A stretch of 64,000 nt of DNA from Flavobacterium defluvii (GTDB lineage Bacteria > Bacteroidota > Bacteroidia > Flavobacteriales > Flavobacteriaceae), in contig NZ_FQWC01000001.1 of the NCBI RefSeq assembly GCF_900129555.1, positions 248,001 to 312,000 on the forward strand, read 5' to 3'. Positions 54,101 to 62,988 of the stretch are shown here, piece after piece. The notes beneath the pieces were generated by a model. The model did not search any database. It saw nothing but the letters and a program-made list of their open reading frames with translations, and was not told the origin of the DNA. The translations under genes were made by a program, and so were the position numbers. Each line of letters starts with the position of its first letter. Within the stretch, counting starts at the first letter, position 1.

Positions 54101-57100
54101 TCACAGATAGTGTATTGAACATCGTAAGTGCCTGCTGCTGTATTTGGTGCAACTGTTACTGTCCCGTCTGCATTCAATGTTAATCCTGCCGGAACGCTTA
54201 CTGCTGTTAATGTTACTTGTCCTGCTGATGTTCCAATCACAACCGGGTTTCCGTTTAGGGTATCGTTAGCTGTTAAAGCTGCTGTTGTGCCGCCTGTGTT
54301 TCCGTTTACTGATGTCGTAGTTTCAGTTACAGCGTCGATTACCGGTACACCTACCGTTACACTTACAGTGTTTGAACTGCAGTTTGTCGGGTTTAGTTTC
54401 TCACAGATAGTGTAAGTCAGCGTGTAAGTGCCTGCCGGAGCATTAGCACCTAATGTTAAACTTCCGTCAGGGTTTAGAACTAAATAGCCTGTCGGGTCTG
54501 CTGTTGTAGTTGTCAGATTAACATCTGATGGTACCAGAGCGGTTCCGTTTTTAGTATCGTTATCAAATACATTCACAGGCAGTGTCTGAGGAGTGTTTCC
54601 TGCTGTAACTGATCCGATTGTGTCTGCATTTGCTACTAGGGTTCCTGCGGTAACCACAACTTTTGAGATTACTGTATCACAGTTCCCTGGATTTGTAACT
54701 TCACAGATTGTGTATTCTACATCGTAAGTGCCTGCTGGTGTGTTTGCCGCTACAGTTACTGTTCCATTAGCATTTAATGTTAAGCCTGTCGGAACGCTTA
54801 CTGCTGTGAGTGTTACCTGTCCTGCTGATGTTCCAATCACAACTGGATTACCATTTAAAGTATCATTAGCTGTTAAAGCTGCCATTGTGCCGCCTGTGTT
54901 TCCGTTTACTGAAGCTGTAGTTTCGGTTACAGCGTCAATTACGGCTGCTCCTACCACAACTTTTGAAATTACAGTATCACAGTTCCCTAGATTTGTAACT
55001 TCACAGATTGTATATTCTACATCATAAGTTCCTGCTGCTGTATTTGATGCCACTGTTACCGTCCCGTCTGCATTTAATGTTAATCCTGCTGGAACGCTTA
55101 CTGCTGTGAGTGTTACCTGCCCAGCTGAAGTTCCAATTACTACCGGATTTCCGTTTAAAGTATCATTAGCTGTCAGGGCTGCTGTTGTACCGCCTGTGTT
55201 TCCGTTTACTGATGCTGTTGTTTCAGTTACTGCATCGATTACTGCTGCGCCTACTACTACTTTTGAGATTACCGTATCACAGTTGCCTGGATTTGTAACT
55301 TCACAGATAGTGTACTGAACATCATAAGTTCCTGCCGGTGTATTAGCCGCAACGGTTACTGTTCCATTAGCATTCAATGTTAAGCCTGCTGGAACGCTTA
55401 CTGCTGTTAATGTTACTTGTCCTGCTGATGTGCCGATCACAACCGGATTTCCGTTTAGGGTATCGTTTGCTGTCAGGGCTGCTGTTGTGCCGCCTGTGTT
55501 TCCATTTACCGAAGCTGTAGTTTCGGTTACTGCATCGATTACCGGTACGCCGACTGTTACAGTCACTGTGTTTGAACTGCAGTTTGATGGGTTTAGTTTC
55601 TCACAGATCGTGTAAGTTAACGTGTAAGTGCCTGCCGGTGCATTGGCCCCTAATGTTAAGCTTCCGTCCGGGTTTAGAACTAAATATCCTGTCGGGTCAG
55701 CCGTAGTAGTTGTCAGAGTTACATCTGATGGTACAAGGGCTGTTCCGTTTTTAGTGTCGTTATCAAATACATTTACAGGTAATGTCTGAGGCGTGTTTCC
55801 TGCTATTACTGATCCGATTGTGTCTGGGTTAGCCACAAGTACTCCCGCTGTTACCACAACTTTTGAAATCACTGTATCACAGTTGCCTGGGTTTGTAACT
55901 TCACAAATGGTGTATTGAACATCGTAAGTGTCTGCTGGTGTATTTGCTGCAACTGTAACGGTTCCGTCCGCGTTCAATGTTAAGCCTGCTGGAACGCTTA
56001 CTGCCGTTAATGTTACCTGTCCTGCTGATGTTCCTATTACTACCGGGTTTCCGTTTAAAGTATCATTAGCTGTCAGGGCTGCTGTTGTACCGCCTGTGTT
56101 TCCGTTTACTGATGCTGTTGTTTCAGTTACTGCATCGATTACTGCTGCGCCTACTACTACTTTTGAGATTACCGTATCACAGTTGCCTGGATTTGTAACT
56201 TCACAGATAGTGTACTGAACATCATAAGTTCCTGCCGGTGTATTAGCCGCAACGGTTACTGTTCCATTAGCATTCAATGTTAAGCCTGCTGGAACACTCA
56301 CTGCTGTTAATGTTACCTGTCCTGCTGATGTTCCTATTACTACTGGATTTCCGTTTAGGGTATCGTTTGCTGTCAGGGCTGCTGTTGTGCCGCCTGTGTT
56401 TCCATTTACCGAAGCTGTAGTTTCGGTTACAGCATCGATTACCGGTACGCCGACTGTTACTGTCACTGTGTTTGAACTGCAGTTTGATGGGTTTAGTTTC
56501 TCACAGATTGTGTAAGTTAACGTGTAAGTGTCTGCTGGTGCATTGGCCCCTAATGTTAAGCTTCCGTCCGGGTTTAAAACTAAATATCCTGTCGGATCTG
56601 CTGTTGTGGTAGTCAGAGTTACATCTGATGGTACAAGGGCTGTTCCGTTTTTAGTATCGTTATCAAATACATTTACAGGCAGTGTCTGAGGTGTGTTTCC
56701 TGCTGTTACTGATCCGATTGTATCCGGGTTAGCCACAAGTACTCCTGCTGTAACCACAACTTTTGAGATTACTGTATCACAGTTCCCTGGATTGGTAACT
56801 TCACAGATGGTGTATTGAACATCGTAAGTGTCTGCTGGTGTATTTGGTGCAACTGTAACGGTTCCGTCCGCGTTCAATGTCAATCCTGCTGGAACGCTTA
56901 CTGCCGTTAATGTTACCTGTCCTGCTGATGTGCCGATCACAACCGGGTTTCCGTTTAGGGTATCGTTTGCTGTCAGGGCTGCTGTTGTACCGCCTGTGTT
57001 TCCGTTTACTGATGCCGTGGTTTCTGTTACTGCATCAATTACCGGTACGCCGACTGTTACTGTCACTGTGTTTGAACTGCAGTTTGATGGGTTTAGTTTC

Positions 57101-60100
57101 TCACAGATTGTGTAAGTTAACGTGTAAGTGTCTGCTGGTGCATTAGCTCCTAATGTTAAGCTTCCGTCCGGGTTTAAAACTAAATATCCTGTCGGATCTG
57201 CTGTTGTGGTAGTCAGAGTTACATCTGATGGTACAAGGGCTGTTCCGTTTTTAGTATCGTTATCAAATACATTTACAGGCAGTGTCTGAGGTGTGTTTCC
57301 TGCTGTTACTGATCCGATTGTATCCGGGTTAGCCACAAGTACTCCTGCTGTAACCACAACTTTTGAGATTACTGTATCACAGTTCCCTGGATTGGTAACT
57401 TCACAGATGGTGTATTGAACATCGTAAGTGTCTGCTGGTGTATTTGGTGCAACTGTAACGGTTCCGTCCGCGTTCAATGTCAATCCTGCTGGAACGCTTA
57501 CTGCCGTTAATGTTACCTGTCCTGCTGATGTGCCGATCACAACCGGATTTCCGTTTAAAGTATCGTTAGCTGTTAAGGCTGCTGTTGTACCGCCTGTGTT
57601 TCCGTTTACTGATGCCGTGGTTTCTGTTACTGCATCAATTACTGCTGATCCAACCACAACTTTTGAGATCACTGTATCACAATTCGTTGGATTTGTAACC
57701 TCACAGATTGTATATTCTACATCATATGTTCCTGCTGGTGTGTTTGCTGCTACAGTTACTGTTCCGTTAGCATTTAATGTTAAGCCTGATGGAACGCTCA
57801 CTGCTGTTAATGTTACCTGTCCTGCTGATGTTCCGATTACAACCGGGTTTCCGTTTAGGGTATCATTTGCTGTCAGGGCTGCCGTTGTGCCGCCTGTGTT
57901 TCCGTTTACTGATGCTGTCGTTTCAATTACCGCATCGATTACTGCTGCTCCAACCACAACTTTTGAGATCACTGTATCACAGTTCCCTGGATTTGTAACT
58001 TCACAGATTGTATATTCTACATCATAAGTTCCTGCTGGTGTGTTTGCCGCAACCGTTACTGTTCCGTTAGCATTTAATGTTAATCCTGATGGAACACTCA
58101 CCGCTGTTAATGTTACCTGTCCTGCTGATGTGCCGATCACAACTGGATTTCCGTTTAAAGTATCATTTGCTGTAAGTGCTGCTGTTGTACCGCCTGTGTT
58201 TCCGTTTACTGAAGCCGTAGTTTCGGTTACCGCATCGATTACCGGTGCTGTTATTACAACTGTTACATCAGCTGGATCACAAATACTTGGATTAGTTGAT
58301 TTACAAATAGTATAAGTAATTACATATGTTCCTGCTGGTGTGTTTGGAGCAACATTTATAGTTCCATTCGAATTAAAAGTAATTCCCGTTGGTAAAGTCG
58401 TTGTTGTTAAAGTAACATCCGCTGGTAAAAAAGATGCTCCATTAATTTTATCATTTGCAAAAACTGTTGAAATTGATCCTCCAATCAATCCATTAATTGA
58501 TGAAGGATTATCATCTTCAGCGCAAATATAATCTGAAACAACCGCTGCTGATGATGCGCCAGAAGTACATCCGTTTGCTGTTGCTGTTACAGTATAACTT
58601 CCCGCCGGAGCTGTAATAGTGTTTCCTGACTGGGTAACCCCTGCTGAAGGGCTTACTGTATAAGTATTCGAAGCGCTGTAATTGGTAATTGTAAAACTTC
58701 CCGTTGCTGTTGAACATGTAGGCTGTGTAACAGCGCTTAATGTCGGAACTGCCGGTGTAGCTGGCTGAGAATTAACTACCGCTGCTGTTGAAGCTGCAGA
58801 AGTACATCCATTTGCTGTAGCCGTTACCGTATAACTTCCTGCCGGAGCTGTAATGGTGTTTCCTGACTGGGTAACCCCTGCTGAAGGGCTTACTGTATAA
58901 GTATTCGAAGCGCTGTAATTGGTAATTGTAAAACTTCCCGTTGCTGTTGAACATGTAGGCTGAGTAACAGTACCTAAAGTTGGAACTGCCGGTGTAGCTG
59001 GCTGAGAATTAACTACCGCTGCTGTTGAAGCTGCAGAAGTACATCCATTTGCTGTAGCCGTTACCGTATAACTTCCTGCCGGTGCTGTAATAGTGTTTCC
59101 TGACTGGGTAACTCCTGCTGACGGGCTTATTGTATAAGTATTCGAAGCACTGTAATTCGTAATTGTAAAACTTCCCGTTGCTGTTGAACATGTAGGCTGT
59201 GTAACAGTACCTAAAGTCGGAACTGCCGGAATTGGATTTACTGTTACTGATGTCGTTGCAGAAGCCGCACTTTGACATCCTGATGCATTTCCTATTCTTA
59301 CACTATAGTTTCCTGAAGCAGATACTGTGATAGACTGAGTAGTAGCTCCTGTTGACCATAAATAACTATTTCCTCCACTTGAAGTCAGTACTACACTTCC
59401 TCCCGAGCAAAATGTAGTTGGTCCGTCTGCTGTAATAGTTGGTGCAGACGGCGTTGGATTTACAGTTACTGAAACTAATGTTCTGGCACTTTCACAGCTG
59501 TTTAAAGTTTGGCTTACATAATAGTTTGCCGATATTAAAGTTTCTGTTCCTGTATATAATGTCCCGCCTGTTGAGGCGCTGTACCATTTTAAGTTTGTTC
59601 CTGTCGCAGTTAGATCGCTAACTTTTTTAGCATCAGAAGCACAGAATGTCTGTGAAGATGCTGTTGGAGCCGCTGTATTATTTACTGTAACTACTACTAA
59701 AGTTCTGGTACTTTCGCAGCTGTTTAAAGTTTGGCTTACATAATAATTACCAGATGTCAGAGTTTCAGTTCCTGAATAAAGTGTTCCTCCAGTATTTGCA
59801 CTATACCATTTTAAATTACTACCTGTAGCAGTTAAATCACTAACTTTTTTAGCTTCAATTGCACAGAATGTTTGTGAAGACGCTGTTGGAGCTGCTGTAT
59901 TATTTACAGTAACTGATACCGAAGTTCTAGGGCTTTCTCCACAACTATTAGTACTTTGGCTTACATAATAGGTTCCTGTAACCAAAGTCTCTGTACCCGT
60001 ATATAAAGTTCCGTTTGTTGAAGCGTTGTACCATTTTAAGTTTGTTCCTGTCGCAACCAAATCGCTTACTTTTTTAGCATCGGTTGCACAAAAAGTCTGA

Positions 60101-62988
60101 GCAGAAGCTGTTGGTGCAGCTGGAACTGTATTTACGGTAACTGCAACTATAGTTCTGGCACTTTCACCACAACTATTTGCAGTCTGGCTTACATAATAGT
60201 TTCCAGTAGCCAGTATTTGATTTGTTGGAAGTGCTGTTCCTCCTGTTGAAGCACTATACCATTTTAGGTTAGTCCCTGTAGCTACCAAATCACTAACTCT
60301 TTTATTATCTGCAGCGCAAAAAGTCTGAGCAGAAGCAACAGGTGCAGAAGAAGTTGTATTAATAGTTACCGATACCTGAGTTCTTGAACTTTCGCATCCG
60401 CTTACAGTTTGACTTCCATAGTAATCACCTGTTGTCAAAGTCTGAGTAGATGCAAGAGCGGTTCCTCCAGTTGCTGCAGTATACCATTTTAAATTAGTTC
60501 CAGAAGCAACTAAATCGCTAACTTTTTTATTTTCAGAAGCACAAAAAGTCTGAGCAGAAGCTGTTGGAGCTGCTGGGACAAATGTTACTACCGTTGCAGC
60601 AGAACTGTTACTGGCACAACCTGCAGCATTTATTCTTTTAACTGTGTAACTACCATTTGTAGTAACCGTAATACTTTTCGTTGTTTCTCCTGTTGACCAC
60701 AAATAAGTACCTGAATTACCAGATGATGTTAATACAATACTTCCAGTGGCACATGTAGTAGAACCACTTGCTGTAATAGTAGGTGTAGTTGCTTGTGCAT
60801 TAATTGTTACAACTACTGGCTTTATAAACTGGCATCCGTCGTTAGAAACCGCTTTTATATAATAAGTTCCTGAAGCCGTAACAGCACTAGGTGTTGCGTA
60901 AGCAGTCGATGCATTTGCATCCGTCCAGTATGAAAGTGTCATATTTGGCGTACTTCCTGCTGTAACTGCCGGAGCTGTTATGTCTACTGTAGAAGGCGCA
61001 CAAACTGCCGCAGGGTTAGTTACAACAAATACAGATGATTTTGGAGTTACGGCTGCACTGGCGGAATTGTTTGCTGTATTAGTATCAATTGACGATGGTA
61101 ATGATGCCGTATTAGTATAATTTCCTGATGCATTTATTGTTGCAACAATTTTTAATGTTGTAGATGTTTGGGCATCCAAGTTACCAATACTCCATGTACC
61201 TGTTGCTGAATCATACGATCCTACGGAGGGTGTTGAACTTACAAAGGTATAACCGGAAGGAAGTAAATCGTTTACGGAAACTCCTGAAATATTATTACCA
61301 CCTAAGTTGCTTACCTGAATAGTAAATTCTACATTTGATCCTATACATGGCGTTGCATTATCAACCGTTTTTGTAATTCCCAAATCTGTACATAACGTAA
61401 CACTAACAGGTTTAGATTGTGTTTGAGCTCCACAAGTTAAAGTTGAAGCTACAGAATAGGCTCCTGTTTTTGTTGCTGTGTAAGTTGATGAATTGGCTCC
61501 TGTGATAGCAGTTCCGTTAAAATACCACTGATAAGGTGCAAAACCTGCAGGTGTTGTTAATTCTGCTTTATTGTTAGTACAGCCACCACCTGAGATATAA
61601 GTCATAGTAGGATCTTCTGGCTGAACCGCAAAATTAGAGAAAAATCCTGCCATCGAGAATCCTCCTCCCTGCTGTACAATTGAAACGGTTAGTTTTGCAG
61701 CACTGGAAATAGAAAGAATATTTGGGCTGCCTATTTGTGTATCTTCAAAATTAATTATGTACCAGCCAGTTGTCCCTAATTGATGACGGGCAGTGATCCC
61801 GCTTATAGTTTCAATATTAGTTCCATTAACCATTACTGCATCTGTAGCACTTCTCAACAGTATATACCCAAAATAAGGTAATGATCCTGTACCGTAGTTT
61901 CTAAACTTTGCTGTTTCTATAAAATTAGATCCTCCACATTCTGATACCGGTGCAATTGTCGAAATATCAACCTCACATGATTGAGCTGTTCCAGAGTATA
62001 CCACAACTTTTTTATCTGCAAAAACACGCGATGCTGAAAAACTTGTATTCGATACACCATTTTGAAAAGTATAAAAACTCCCCGCTGTTGCCAAAGTAAC
62101 GTTAGTTGTGCCAACTAATGCTCCTGTTGTTGAATATGTATCTATTGTTAAAGCTGTATTGTCTTTTGTAGCAACTACAGTAGTTTGTTCTGCAGTATCA
62201 TTTCCTTTTCCTCTTTCAATAAAGTACTCCGTTCCTAAAACTGATTCGGGCGGAACCTGATTAAAAGCCCCATCTCCACAGCCACCCGGCGTATCTATCG
62301 CTGCTGAAGTATTCATTACAACAGGATTCGAAGATTCTACCAATGTTCCTATAGCTGCTTTAAATAAATAACTTTGTCCGGAATTTAAGGTCGTTACAAT
62401 AGCATTATTAATTTTTATGGTTGTATTGTCAACAGTAGCCATAATGCTGTAAATAGGACGCTGATCTCCAAAACCTCCAAAATTCCCTAAAGAACCGTCT
62501 CGGTAATATCCTACTCTAAATCTAATTCCTATTCCTGCATCTCCAAAACTTGTTAATGCGGCATTTCCTTTAATATCCTGATCACTGCCATCACCACCTA
62601 AAGCGTCTGAGGCAACGTTTCTTAAATTAATCGAAACTGGGGCGCTTGCGTTAATTATTAATCCAGCTCCGTTTAAAACAGTATTTAAAGCAAATGCAGG
62701 TGCGTCCTTTGGTAAACCAGCAAATCTATATACGGCCGGAGTTCCTTTTACCGCGGTTAAATTAGTGACCAACGTACCATTACTTTTAGATAATGTAATA
62801 TTTACAGTAGTTGTAGAATTTGTTGCTATAACAATTTCATTTGCTTTACTAAAATATTGCCATGGAGCAGGAGCAATATAATGCTTCGTGTAGAATTGAG
62901 CCGAAGCACTATAACTCATTAATAAAAAGAACAAAACAAGAAATTGTGGCTTAAAAAATTTAAACCTATTAAAAGTAAAGTTACGCAT
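51157..62988 (-). CDS. Giant SprB-like surface adhesin with T9SS type-B sorting domain
   Basis: A 3943-aa secreted protein. Order: signal peptide (1-30, ending SASA); IgGFc-binding-like domain (about 150-460); DUF11 (about 533-645); Ig/PKD-like repeats (650-800); five SAQTFC..KKVSDL repeats (800-1180); three TCSTATGSFTITNYSAS repeats (1253-1490); about 21 Ig/cadherin-like (Big_9-type) units of about 100 aa (1493-3720, the 18 central ones very alike); a second DUF11; and a C-terminal gliding-type CTD (about 3840-3942; AFSPNGDQKNERF, VEIYNRWGVLVFE, LPVGTYFYILKYKD, GYLYINK). The CTD is the T9SS type-B signal, so the protein is exported through SprA and displayed with the SprF-like partner downstream. 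Likely an adhesin for attachment or gliding; the ligand is unknown. Confidence 0.92.
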   Translation of the reverse strand: MRNFTFNRFKFFKPQFLVLFFLLMSYSASAQFYTKHYIAPAPWQYFSKANEIVIATNSTTTVNITLSKSNGTLVTNLTAVKGTPAVYRFAGLPKDAPAFALNTVLNGAGLIINASAPVSINLRNVASDALGGDGSDQDIKGNAALTSFGDAGIGIRFRVGYYRDGSLGNFGGFGDQRPIYSIMATVDNTTIKINNAIVTTLNSGQSYLFKAAIGTLVESSNPVVMNTSAAIDTPGGCGDGAFNQVPPESVLGTEYFIERGKGNDTAEQTTVVATKDNTALTIDTYSTTGALVGTTNVTLATAGSFYTFQNGVSNTSFSASRVFADKKVVVYSGTAQSCEVDISTIAPVSECGGSNFIETAKFRNYGTGSLPYFGYILLRSATDAVMVNGTNIETISGITARHQLGTTGWYIINFEDTQIGSPNILSISSAAKLTVSIVQQGGGFSMAGFFSNFAVQPEDPTMTYISGGGCTNNKAELTTPAGFAPYQWYFNGTAITGANSSTYTATKTGAYSVASTLTCGAQTQSKPVSVTLCTDLGITKTVDNATPCIGSNVEFTIQVSNLGGNNISGVSVNDLLPSGYTFVSSTPSVGSYDSATGTWSIGNLDAQTSTTLKIVATINASGNYTNTASLPSSIDTNTANNSASAAVTPKSSVFVVTNPAAVCAPSTVDITAPAVTAGSTPNMTLSYWTDANASTAYATPSAVTASGTYYIKAVSNDGCQFIKPVVVTINAQATTPTITASGSTTCATGSIVLTSSGNSGTYLWSTGETTKSITVTTNGSYTVKRINAAGCASNSSAATVVTFVPAAPTASAQTFCASENKKVSDLVASGTNLKWYTAATGGTALASTQTLTTGDYYGSQTVSGCESSRTQVSVTINTTSSAPVASAQTFCAADNKRVSDLVATGTNLKWYSASTGGTALPTNQILATGNYYVSQTANSCGESARTIVAVTVNTVPAAPTASAQTFCATDAKKVSDLVATGTNLKWYNASTNGTLYTGTETLVTGTYYVSQSTNSCGESPRTSVSVTVNNTAAPTASSQTFCAIEAKKVSDLTATGSNLKWYSANTGGTLYSGTETLTSGNYYVSQTLNSCESTRTLVVVTVNNTAAPTASSQTFCASDAKKVSDLTATGTNLKWYSASTGGTLYTGTETLISANYYVSQTLNSCESARTLVSVTVNPTPSAPTITADGPTTFCSGGSVVLTSSGGNSYLWSTGATTQSITVSASGNYSVRIGNASGCQSAASATTSVTVNPIPAVPTLGTVTQPTCSTATGSFTITNYSASNTYTISPSAGVTQSGNTITAPAGSYTVTATANGCTSAASTAAVVNSQPATPAVPTLGTVTQPTCSTATGSFTITNYSASNTYTVSPSAGVTQSGNTITAPAGSYTVTATANGCTSAASTAAVVNSQPATPAVPTLSAVTQPTCSTATGSFTITNYSASNTYTVSPSAGVTQSGNTITAPAGSYTVTATANGCTSGASSAAVVSDYICAEDDNPSSINGLIGGSISTVFANDKINGASFLPADVTLTTTTLPTGITFNSNGTINVAPNTPAGTYVITYTICKSTNPSICDPADVTVVITAPVIDAVTETTASVNGNTGGTTAALTANDTLNGNPVVIGTSAGQVTLTAVSVPSGLTLNANGTVTVAANTPAGTYDVEYTICEVTNPGNCDTVISKVVVGAAVIDAVIETTASVNGNTGGTTAALTANDTLNGNPVVIGTSAGQVTLTAVSVPSGLTLNANGTVTVAANTPAGTYDVEYTICEVTNPTNCDTVISKVVVGSAVIDAVTETTASVNGNTGGTTAALTANDTLNGNPVVIGTSAGQVTLTAVSVPAGLTLNADGTVTVAPNTPADTYDVQYTICEVTNPGNCDTVISKVVVTAGVLVANPDTIGSVTAGNTPQTLPVNVFDNDTKNGTALVPSDVTLTTTTADPTGYLVLNPDGSLTLGANAPADTYTLTYTICEKLNPSNCSSNTVTVTVGVPVIDAVTETTASVNGNTGGTTAALTANDTLNGNPVVIGTSAGQVTLTAVSVPAGLTLNADGTVTVAPNTPADTYDVQYTICEVTNPGNCDTVISKVVVTAGVLVANPDTIGSVTAGNTPQTLPVNVFDNDTKNGTALVPSDVTLTTTTADPTGYLVLNPDGSLTLGANAPADTYTLTYTICEKLNPSNCSSNTVTVTVGVPVIDAVTETTASVNGNTGGTTAALTANDTLNGNPVVIGTSAGQVTLTAVSVPAGLTLNANGTVTVAANTPAGTYDVQYTICEVTNPGNCDTVISKVVVGAAVIDAVTETTASVNGNTGGTTAALTANDTLNGNPVVIGTSAGQVTLTAVSVPAGLTLNADGTVTVAANTPADTYDVQYTICEVTNPGNCDTVISKVVVTAGVLVANPDTIGSVIAGNTPQTLPVNVFDNDTKNGTALVPSDVTLTTTTADPTGYLVLNPDGSLTLGANAPAGTYTLTYTICEKLNPSNCSSNTVTVTVGVPVIDAVTETTASVNGNTGGTTAALTANDTLNGNPVVIGTSAGQVTLTAVSVPAGLTLNANGTVTVAANTPAGTYDVQYTICEVTNPGNCDTVISKVVVGAAVIDAVTETTASVNGNTGGTTAALTANDTLNGNPVVIGTSAGQVTLTAVSVPAGLTLNADGTVTVASNTAAGTYDVEYTICEVTNLGNCDTVISKVVVGAAVIDAVTETTASVNGNTGGTMAALTANDTLNGNPVVIGTSAGQVTLTAVSVPTGLTLNANGTVTVAANTPAGTYDVEYTICEVTNPGNCDTVISKVVVTAGTLVANADTIGSVTAGNTPQTLPVNVFDNDTKNGTALVPSDVNLTTTTADPTGYLVLNPDGSLTLGANAPAGTYTLTYTICEKLNPTNCSSNTVSVTVGVPVIDAVTETTTSVNGNTGGTTAALTANDTLNGNPVVIGTSAGQVTLTAVSVPAGLTLNADGTVTVAPNTAAGTYDVQYTICEVTNPTNCDTVISKVVVTAGTLVANADTIGSVTAGSTPQTLPVNVFDNDTKNGTALVPSDVNLTTTTADPTGYLVLNPDGSLTLGANAPAGTYTLTYTICEKLNPSNCSSNTVTVTVGASTPTPVIDAITETTAPINGSTGGTTAALTANDTLNGNPVVIGTSAGQVTLTAISVPSGLTLNADGTVTVVPNTPAGIYDVEYRICEVTNPTNCDSVISKVVVDNSTAPTPVIDAVTETTAPINGSTGGTTAALTANDTLNGNPVAIGTSAGQVTLTAISVPSGLTLNADGTVTVASNTPAGIYDVEYRICEVTNPANCDAVISKVVVTSGALLQAIDDIVGSVVGVNHPQTIINIFDNDTNNGLPVVANDLNLSVVTPDPTGFLTVNPDGTVTLGANAPRGTYEVIYQICEKLNPTNCSSASVKVTVDEPTMTITANSYCSNNVPYVSYNVVPDNFTPNNLLTIRWIDSANNVVATQTNLPLSGNILWPGAVVDGSGNGVDWPGWINSNGQWTQGADGFENTRPAVTMEFSLNPTVSVQVNYPPATPGCNASPTFVIKANNDNAGPIDIAKGTSTGINVFTNDTQNGSAVIPANVTLSTVLPNASLILNADGTVDIKPGTQAGNYQLTYQICDVLNSSNCSQAIVSVDVINTNIPVTPVTPIVANNDGEIAVDGINGSLEFINVLDNDLLNGAAINPLDITITNTSGNSNFEFNADGTVNVKPNTPGGPYEITYQICEKAATTTNCASATLTVFVEVPAIAIVKTAVFNDENNDNIAKAGETITYKFVVTNTGNVPLKGITITDPLPGVIVSGQTIDLAVGESNDSNFKALYKITQTDINNGKVTNQASVKGSSAKGVVVEDLSDNDGINGDNPTVIGLNGCVIDVKKAFSPNGDQKNERFYIQGIECYPDNTVEIYNRWGVLVFEKSGYNNQDRVFKGYSEGRTTMKQSEGLPVGTYFYILKYKDSGSNPHEQSGYLYINK
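52815..58242 (-). repeat. Array of 18 ~300-bp coding repeats (12 A-type, 6 B-type)
   Basis: A units begin VIDAVTETTASVNG and B units VLVANPDTIGSVTAG; both are about 100 aa and end with a C-X7-C pair (ICEVTNPGNC, ICEKLNPSNC). Order from the N-terminal side: A A A B A B A A B A A A B A B A A B. A-unit starts on the minus strand are 58242, 57942, 57642, 57042, 56442, 56142, 55542, 55242, 54942, 54342, then 53730 and 53415; B starts are 57342, 56742, 55842, 54642, 54042 and about 53112. Spacing is exactly 300 bp until the last three units, which are more divergent. Confidence 0.9.
58520..59230 (-). repeat. Three ~237-bp coding repeats
   Basis: Three near-identical units of about 79 aa (core TVTQPTCSTATGSFTITNYS ... 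GSYTVTATANGCTS). Their DNA differs at only a few positions, again indicating recent duplication. Confidence 0.85.
59450..60590 (-). repeat. Five diverged Ig-like coding repeats
   Basis: Five units of about 75-80 aa, each with ASxQTFC....KKVSDL.ATG.NLKWY and a closing YYVSQT..SCES. They are more diverged than the downstream arrays and each carries a Cys pair. Confidence 0.8.

Noticed and set aside
52815..58242. CRISPR-like or satellite array.
   Set aside because: Units are 300 bp, in frame and protein-coding; no short identical repeats with unique spacers.
54128..58531. Several long plus-strand open frames opposite the adhesin repeats (for example 57428-58027).
   Set aside because: They recur with the 300-bp repeat period and are low-complexity mirror images of the real repeats (Ala/Val/Thr-rich). 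No start context or known domain.
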